NCBI GenBank assembly: GCA_015488935.1
Contig: WFMU01000517.1
Location: 1-5,070 of the forward strand
Length of the DNA: 5,070 nt
DNA from: Flavobacteriaceae bacterium
GTDB taxonomy: Bacteria > Bacteroidota > Bacteroidia > Flavobacteriales > Flavobacteriaceae
Reading direction: 5' to 3'
In this document: positions 1-5,070 of the stretch, piece after piece
How the letters are laid out: each line of letters starts with the position of its first letter
How positions within the stretch are numbered: the stretch's first letter is position 1
The notes under the pieces: generated by a model
Seen by the model: only the letters and a program-made list of their open reading frames with translations
Told to the model about the DNA's origin: nothing
The model's database searches: none
Translations under genes and position numbers: made by a program

Positions 1-1337
1 CTATATTATCAGGTGTTTTATTAATTCTTTTTGGAATACTAAAATTAGGGTCTTTATTAAAATATTTTCCTTATCCATTGGTCGTTGGTTTTACTAGTGG
101 AATAGCAGTTGTTATCTTTTCAACCCAAGTAAAAGATGCTCTTGGATTATCTATAAAAAAAGTTCCTTCTGATTTTATCGAAAAATGGCAAGTATATTTT
201 GCGCATTTACAAAACGTAAATTGGTATGCTATTGGTATTACGATTATTACTATTATTATAGTGGTGTTTTCTACAAAATTGACTAAAAAAATTCCAGGTT
301 CTTTTATTGCAATAATCGCAATAACAAGTACCGTTCAAATATTTAAAATTCCTGTTTCATCTATAGAAACTTTTTTTGGAGAAATTCCAAATAAAATCTA
401 TTTCGAAATTCCTACTTTTGATTACCACAATTTAGGAAAATATATGGCACCAGCTTTAATAATTGCACTATTAGGAAGTATTGAATCTTTACTTTCTGCC
501 GTAGTCTCTGACGGAATGATTGGTGGAAACCACCGTTCAAATACCGAATTAATTGCACAAGGTATTGCAAATATTATTACTCCTTTTTTTGGAGGAATTC
601 CAGCAACAGGAGCTATTGCAAGAACAGCAACTAACGTAAAAAATGGTGGAAGAACACCATTTGCAGGTATTACACATGCTATTACACTACTATTAATTAT
701 GATATTATTTGGTAGATGGGCAAAACTAATACCAATGGCTTCCTTAGCAGGAATATTAATTGTAGTTGCATACAATATGAGCGAATGGCGTTCTTTTCGT
801 TCTATCTTACGAGGTTCTAAATTTGATATAACCATTTTATTAACTGTTTTTTTACTAACTATTTTTGTAGATTTAACTGTTGCTATTGAAATAGGAGTCG
901 TATTATCTGCTTTATTATTTATGAAGAGAATGTCAGATAGTGTTATTAAAATTCCACCAGAAATAGATGGCGATTTAATTCCCGATTTATCAAATTTACC
1001 AAAACAAATATCCGTTTACGAAATTAATGGTCCTTTATTCTTTGCCTCTGCCAAACATTATACCGAAACATTAAAAGCAACAGGCTTTAAAAGCAAAATT
1101 ATTATCATTCGTATGCGACATGTTCCGTTTATAGATTCAACAGGTTTACACAATTTTAAAGATGTCATTAAAGTTTTAAAAAATTCTGGAACAACAATAA
1201 TATTATCTGGTGTAAATGAGCGTGTTATGAAAGATTTAAATACCTATAATTTTATACAAATAATAGGAGAAAATCAAATTTTTGATACCTTTAAAACAGC
1301 AGTTGTATCGGCAAAAAATAAATTAATTAAACAATAA
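1..1337 (+). CDS. SulP/SLC26 family anion transporter with C-terminal STAS domain (5' partial)
   Basis: This is the C-terminal ~444 residues of an inner-membrane SulP carrier; family members move sulfate, bicarbonate or dicarboxylates, usually with H+ or Na+. The frame is open from base 3, so the gene begins upstream; the TTG at 78 lies inside a membrane segment and is not a start. About 110 residues (roughly TM1-3) are missing compared with bacterial relatives of about 560. Counting from the first full codon, the KYFPYPLVVGFTSG region (20-33) is the usual TM4-TM5 stretch. The SIESLLSAVVSD motif (159-170) is TM8 with Glu161 at the substrate/ion site. NTELIAQGIAN (180-190) followed by FGGIPATGAIARTATN is the family hallmark. 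More membrane segments lead to a cytosolic STAS domain (about 334-437) with the characteristic DSTG loop at 378-381. The substrate cannot be fixed from sequence. Glu rather than Asp at 161 leans toward H+ coupling. The family call is firm. Confidence 0.93.
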   Translation, partial: ILSGVLLILFGILKLGSLLKYFPYPLVVGFTSGIAVVIFSTQVKDALGLSIKKVPSDFIEKWQVYFAHLQNVNWYAIGITIITIIIVVFSTKLTKKIPGSFIAIIAITSTVQIFKIPVSSIETFFGEIPNKIYFEIPTFDYHNLGKYMAPALIIALLGSIESLLSAVVSDGMIGGNHRSNTELIAQGIANIITPFFGGIPATGAIARTATNVKNGGRTPFAGITHAITLLLIMILFGRWAKLIPMASLAGILIVVAYNMSEWRSFRSILRGSKFDITILLTVFLLTIFVDLTVAIEIGVVLSALLFMKRMSDSVIKIPPEIDGDLIPDLSNLPKQISVYEINGPLFFASAKHYTETLKATGFKSKIIIIRMRHVPFIDSTGLHNFKDVIKVLKNSGTTIILSGVNERVMKDLNTYNFIQIIGENQIFDTFKTAVVSAKNKLIKQ

Positions 1338-1384
1338 AGAATAAATTATTCGTACTGACGCACTTAATATAATTAGATATTAGT

Positions 1385-1392
1385 TAAATTTG
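1385..1392 (+). promoter_or_regulatory. Probable Bacteroidota -7 promoter element (TAnnTTTG)
   Basis: TAAATTTG is an exact match to the -7 consensus TAnnTTTG used by the Bacteroidota primary sigma factor. It lies 20 bases before the ATG at 1413, which would place transcription start near 1398-1400 and give a short leader of about 14 bases. No good TTG-type -33 box is seen at the usual spacing; the region around 1360-1366 reads CACTTA. The call therefore rests on the -7 match and its position in the only longer intergenic gap (1338-1412). It suggests the second gene, and probably the third, can be transcribed independently of the SulP gene. Confidence 0.5.
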
Positions 1393-1412
1393 CAGCATTA
1401 AATTTTAAAAAG

Positions 1413-3242
1413 ATGTCAAAAGAAAAAAATATTCATGTTAAATTAGGAGAATTAGCATCCACAGCAATCTCTGGAAATGATATATCCTCTTCGGTGTTAT
1501 ATGTATCTGCATTAGCCATTTTTTGGGCTGGGCAATACGCTTGGGTAACCTTATCTATTGTTGCAGTTGTATTATTCTTTTTTAGAAAAATTTATGGCGA
1601 GGTTGTTGGTGCATTACCACTAAATGGAGGCGCTTATAACGCACTTTTAAATACAACAAGTAAACGTATGGCATCGTTAGCAGCAGCCTTAACATTGCTA
1701 TCTTATATGGCAACAGCTGTAATTTCGGCAAGTGAAGGAATGCATTATTTAGCAAATATTTTACATTTTTTACATCATCCAACACCTTTTCCAATAAATT
1801 ATATCTTTCCAACTTATGTAGAAATAGCAACAGTAGGATTATTGAGTATTTTTGCTACTTTGGTAATTAATGGAATTTCTGAATCTGCAAAAGTTGCAAT
1901 CGGTATCTTTTTGTTCCATTTATTTTCTTTAGTTTTATTAACAACTGCTATCGTAATTTACCTTACACATCATGGTTTAGAAGTATTTGATGCAAATCAG
2001 AGTTATATGCCACAAGGAGGTAATTTAACTAGAGCCATCTTTTTAGGTTTTGCAGCATCTATGTTAGGAATTTCTGGTTTTGAAAGCTCTGCCAATTTTG
2101 TAGAAGAACAAAAACATGGCGTTTTTCCAAAAACACTTAAAAATATGTGGATTGTGGTTAGTGTTTTTAATCCATTAATGGCAATTTTGGCAATTACAAT
2201 TTTTCCAATAAGCGAAATTTATACCGATGTTGCTAATAATTCGAGTACACTACTATCAGATATGGCTAATATTTCGGCAGGTGGTTGGTTAAAATTTATT
2301 ATTACAATTGATGCAGTTTTGGTATTAAGTGGAGCTGTTTTAACTTCATTTGTTGGAGTTTCTGGTTTACTTGAACGTATGACTTTAGATAGAATTCTTC
2401 CACAAGGATTATTAAAAAAGAATTCTAAAGGAACATCGTACCGAATAATTTTAATGTTTTTAATTTTAAGTGTTTCTGTATTAATTATTACTAAAGGAAA
2501 TGTATTACTACTCGCAGGTGTTTATACCATTTCTTTTTTATCGGTTATGGGATTATTTGTAATAGGTAATATCTTATTAAAATTAAAACGAAAAAAATTA
2601 CCAAGACCAGAACGTGCTCCTTGGTTTGGATTAATTATAGCCATGATTGGTGTTGGTGTTGCCCTTTTTGGAAATATAATAATGCCTCCAAAAGTAGTAG
2701 AACATGTTAACCACATAACAGGAGAAGTTACCAAAGAAACCTTACCGAGTAACCTTTCGCTATTCTTACCTTACTTCTTTGTTGCAATGGGCTTTATTGT
2801 TATTATGCTAAACAGAATTGTAATTTTAAGAAGTGTACTTAAAATGATTAAAAGAACAAATAAATATGTTATCGATACAATTAATGATATTATTTCGCAA
2901 GAGTTTGTGTTCTTTACAAAAGGAGATCATCTATCCAATCTAAATAAAGTAATGATGTATATAAGAGACAACGAACACACACGAAAAATAAAAATCGTAA
3001 CCGTAATTAAAAAAGGAGAAAAATCACATAAAAAGTTAGCAACAGATATTGAGTTTTTAGACAGAGAATATCCAGACATCCATATTGATTATGTGGAGAT
3101 AGAGGACACATTTGGACCAGAATTAATACAAAAATTATCTAAAAAATGGGATATTCCGGTAAACTTTATGTTTATTGGCTCTCCTGGCGATCGTTTTCCG
3201 TATAGAATTGAAGAACTTGGCGGTGTTAGACTAATCATGTAA
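1413..3242 (+). CDS. APC-superfamily transporter, probably KUP/KimA-like H+-coupled K+ importer
   Basis: The 609-residue inner-membrane protein has about 12 hydrophobic segments (roughly residues 24-475) in the LeuT/APC layout, then a soluble tail of about 130 residues. TM1 reads SGNDISSSVLY (20-30), not the GSGIF type of most amino acid permeases. Asp23 and Tyr30 have the same spacing as Asp36 and Tyr43 of KimA. TM3 has Tyr98, Thr101 and Ser105 (KimA Tyr118, Thr121, Ser125), and TM6 has Ser221 and Glu224 in SGFESSANFVEE (KimA Thr230, Glu233). NGGAY (71-75) follows TM2, as in KimA. Length (KimA is about 607) and the tail agree. Residues 496-609 alternate predicted strands and helices like the USP-like domain of KimA. 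The ATG at 1413 fits the upstream promoter and A-rich leader, with no clear Shine-Dalgarno. The alignment was made from memory. The APC fold is near certain and the K+ substrate is inference; an amino acid substrate remains possible. The CLC gene follows after 32 bases. Confidence 0.85.
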   Translation: MSKEKNIHVKLGELASTAISGNDISSSVLYVSALAIFWAGQYAWVTLSIVAVVLFFFRKIYGEVVGALPLNGGAYNALLNTTSKRMASLAAALTLLSYMATAVISASEGMHYLANILHFLHHPTPFPINYIFPTYVEIATVGLLSIFATLVINGISESAKVAIGIFLFHLFSLVLLTTAIVIYLTHHGLEVFDANQSYMPQGGNLTRAIFLGFAASMLGISGFESSANFVEEQKHGVFPKTLKNMWIVVSVFNPLMAILAITIFPISEIYTDVANNSSTLLSDMANISAGGWLKFIITIDAVLVLSGAVLTSFVGVSGLLERMTLDRILPQGLLKKNSKGTSYRIILMFLILSVSVLIITKGNVLLLAGVYTISFLSVMGLFVIGNILLKLKRKKLPRPERAPWFGLIIAMIGVGVALFGNIIMPPKVVEHVNHITGEVTKETLPSNLSLFLPYFFVAMGFIVIMLNRIVILRSVLKMIKRTNKYVIDTINDIISQEFVFFTKGDHLSNLNKVMMYIRDNEHTRKIKIVTVIKKGEKSHKKLATDIEFLDREYPDIHIDYVEIEDTFGPELIQKLSKKWDIPVNFMFIGSPGDRFPYRIEELGGVRLIM

Positions 3243-3274
3243 AAAATTATTTTACTTACTATAATAATAAAAAA

Positions 3275-5059
3275 GTGACACAACATCCTTTTAGAAAATT
3301 TTTAATTTGGCGGTTAAAGCATATACCACAAAAGCAATTTGTAAATATTTTAAGCGCTATAATAGGGTTACTCGCAGGACTTGGAGCAGTAACCTTAAAA
3401 AATTTAACCCATTTAATACAGTCGTTACTCGAAGGACGATTTATTAAAGACATACACCAAGCATTTTATTTTGTATTTCCAATAATTGGACTTCTTATGG
3501 TGCTTTTAGCCATAAAATATGTTATTAAAAAAAGGGTTGGACATGGAATTCCTTCTACACTTTTTGCAATTTCTAAACAAAAAGGATTAATGTCGAGACA
3601 CCAAATGTGGGCATCTCTTTTAACAGCACCGATAACCGTAGGTTTTGGTGGTTCGGTTGGATTAGAGGGACCTACTGTGGCAACAGGAGCAGCCTTAGGT
3701 TCTAATTTTTCGAGGCTATTTCATTTAAATCAAAATACAAGAACTTTACTTATTGGTGCAGCTGCAGCAGGAGCAATGTCATCCATATTTAAAGCTCCAA
3801 TTGCAGCCATAGTTTTTGCAGTAGAAATTTTTGGATTAGAACTTACCATGGCATCTATGATACCGCTATTATTAGCATCAATTACTGCCATATTAACCTC
3901 TTACTTTTTTTTAGGTGATGAAGTACTATTACACTTCCAATTAAACGAAAAATTTGAACTTAACGAAGTATTTTTCTTTATTTTACTTGGTATTACCTCG
4001 GCAACCACATCCATTTATTTTAGTAAAATTTATTTTTGGATTAGCGATTTATTTAAAAAAATTAAAAATCCATACCACAAATTATTATTAGGTGGCGTTT
4101 CTATTGGAATAATCGCCTTTTTTATTCCACCACTTTTTGGAGAAGGATACGAAACCATCAATAATATACTAAAAGACAATGTTAATGCAATAACAGAGAA
4201 TAACATTTTTGGATTAATATCTGATAATATATGGATTATCATTCTATTTTTAGTAGGTCTTGTTACATTTAAAGTAATTGCAATGTCTTTTACCTTTGGT
4301 GCTGGAGGTGTTGGTGGTGTGTTTGCACCTACATTATTTACTGGTAGTGTTTCTGGTTATATTTTTGCTTCTGCAATAAACCATAGTAACTTGCTAGAAC
4401 AACAACTATCTACAACAAATTTTGCAATGGTTGGTATGGCTGGGCTGATGGCTGGTGTTTTACAAGCACCACTAACAGCAATTTTTTTAATTGCAGAAAT
4501 AACAGGAGGCTACGATTTATTTATTCCGTTAATGATTGTTTCATCTATATCATATCTAATTACAAAACATTATATACCACATAACATATACGCTGCCGAA
4601 TTAGCCAAAAAAGGGCAATTAATGACGCTAAATAAAGATAAAAATGCACTAATGTTAATGGATATTGACACCGTTATTGAACAAAATTTTGTTAGCATTA
4701 CACCAGAAATGAAACTCGGTAAAATGCTTAAAAAAGCAGTTGCAAAATCCAATAGAAATCTATTTCCTGTAATAAGTAACGAAAATGATTTCTTAGGTAT
4801 TGTTCTGTTAGATGATATAAGAACCATTATGTTTAATAAAAAAATGTACAAAAAAGTATTTGTACGAGATTTAATGCATAATGCACCAGATGTTATTTTT
4901 TACGATAAAGATTCTATGGAACAAATCATGAAAAAATTTACAGGCTCTGGTGCTTGGAATTTACCTGTAATTAAAAATGGTAAATACCATGGATTTATTT
5001 CTAAATCAAAATTACTTACTGCTTACCGAAAACAATTAATAACAAGTAGTAGTTCGTAA
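3275..5059 (+). CDS. CLC-family chloride channel/antiporter with tandem CBS domains
   Basis: This is a complete 594-residue CLC protein, a dimeric inner-membrane anion channel or Cl-/H+ antiporter. The pore motifs appear in order: GHGIP at 89-93, GLEGP at 129-133 with the gating Glu131, GGVFAP at 347-352, and Tyr439 in HNIYAAEL matching the central Tyr445 of E. coli ClC. Two substitutions stand out: His90 replaces the Ser that coordinates the central anion, and Ile185 sits where antiporters have the internal proton glutamate (E. coli Glu203), although the preceding Glu184 is kept. The cytosolic tail holds CBS domains at about 463-520 and 530-588, neither with a full (S/T)xxD nucleotide motif. 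The start is GTG: upstream in frame there is no ATG or TTG back to a stop at 3227, and the first internal ATG lies inside a membrane helix. It probably shares a transcript with the preceding gene, 32 bases upstream. Family certain; channel versus antiporter undecided. Confidence 0.95.
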   Translation: MTQHPFRKFLIWRLKHIPQKQFVNILSAIIGLLAGLGAVTLKNLTHLIQSLLEGRFIKDIHQAFYFVFPIIGLLMVLLAIKYVIKKRVGHGIPSTLFAISKQKGLMSRHQMWASLLTAPITVGFGGSVGLEGPTVATGAALGSNFSRLFHLNQNTRTLLIGAAAAGAMSSIFKAPIAAIVFAVEIFGLELTMASMIPLLLASITAILTSYFFLGDEVLLHFQLNEKFELNEVFFFILLGITSATTSIYFSKIYFWISDLFKKIKNPYHKLLLGGVSIGIIAFFIPPLFGEGYETINNILKDNVNAITENNIFGLISDNIWIIILFLVGLVTFKVIAMSFTFGAGGVGGVFAPTLFTGSVSGYIFASAINHSNLLEQQLSTTNFAMVGMAGLMAGVLQAPLTAIFLIAEITGGYDLFIPLMIVSSISYLITKHYIPHNIYAAELAKKGQLMTLNKDKNALMLMDIDTVIEQNFVSITPEMKLGKMLKKAVAKSNRNLFPVISNENDFLGIVLLDDIRTIMFNKKMYKKVFVRDLMHNAPDVIFYDKDSMEQIMKKFTGSGAWNLPVIKNGKYHGFISKSKLLTAYRKQLITSSSS

Positions 5060-5070
5060 ATTAAAAATAG

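Noticed and set aside
78..80. TTG as the start of a 419-residue SulP protein
   Set aside because: The frame is open to the window edge and the 25 upstream codons encode the typical SulP TM4-TM5 sequence, so the gene is simply cut by the window.
422..835. Minus-strand open frame of 137 codons inside the SulP gene
   Set aside because: It lies antisense to a strongly conserved SulP core, shows no recognisable protein features, and is a by-product of codon bias. The other minus-strand frames (for example 1582-1830, 2522-2734, 4030-4242, 4570-4851) are rejected for the same reason.
1364..1383. Possible hairpin TTAATAT / ATATTAG between SulP and the next gene, considered as a terminator
   Set aside because: The stem is only six A-T pairs plus one G-T wobble with no G-C pair and no proper T-tract, which is expected by chance in DNA this AT-rich.
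3243..3274. Separate promoter or terminator between the KUP-like and CLC genes
   Set aside because: The 32 bases are an A/T-rich leader with no TAnnTTTG match and no inverted repeat; cotranscription is simpler.
3275..5059. Fluoride-type CLC (CLC-F)
   Set aside because: The protein keeps the GLEGP gate with Glu131, the GGVFAP motif and Tyr439 and has two CBS domains, fitting conventional chloride-type CLCs better than the shorter fluoride exporters, despite the altered Ser and internal Glu positions.

Overview
The window is AT-rich DNA that most likely comes from a member of the Bacteroidota, probably a flavobacterium. The evidence is the strong A/T bias at third codon positions, the absence of clear Shine-Dalgarno sequences, A-rich tracts just before the starts, and an exact match to the Bacteroidota -7 promoter element TAnnTTTG in the only longer intergenic gap. 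Genus and species cannot be read from the sequence.

Three genes fill the window, all on the + strand, and all encode polytopic inner-membrane ion or solute transporters with a cytosolic C-terminal domain. (1) Bases 1-1337 hold the last ~444 codons of a SulP/SLC26 anion transporter ending in a STAS domain; its 5' end lies outside the window. (2) After a 75-base gap with a likely promoter, 1413-3242 encodes a complete 609-residue APC-superfamily transporter. An automatic pipeline would probably call it an amino acid permease, but its TM1, TM3 and TM6 motifs line up with the potassium site of KUP-family transporters such as Bacillus subtilis KimA, and length and layout fit too. (3) Only 32 bases later, 3275-5059 encodes a complete 594-residue CLC-family anion channel or antiporter with two C-terminal CBS domains, starting at GTG. 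The 11 bases after it hold nothing recognisable.

Taken together, the region looks like an ion-homeostasis cluster: an anion carrier, a probable proton-coupled K+ importer, and a chloride protein probably cotranscribed with it. Moving K+ and Cl- together would suit osmotic adjustment, turgor or pH control, but this is inference from gene order. The most notable observations are the KUP-like ion site in the middle gene and several non-canonical residues in the CLC protein: His for the anion-coordinating Ser, Ile for the internal proton glutamate, and incomplete nucleotide motifs in both CBS domains. There are no RNA genes, mobile elements, CRISPR arrays or long repeats that I can see.
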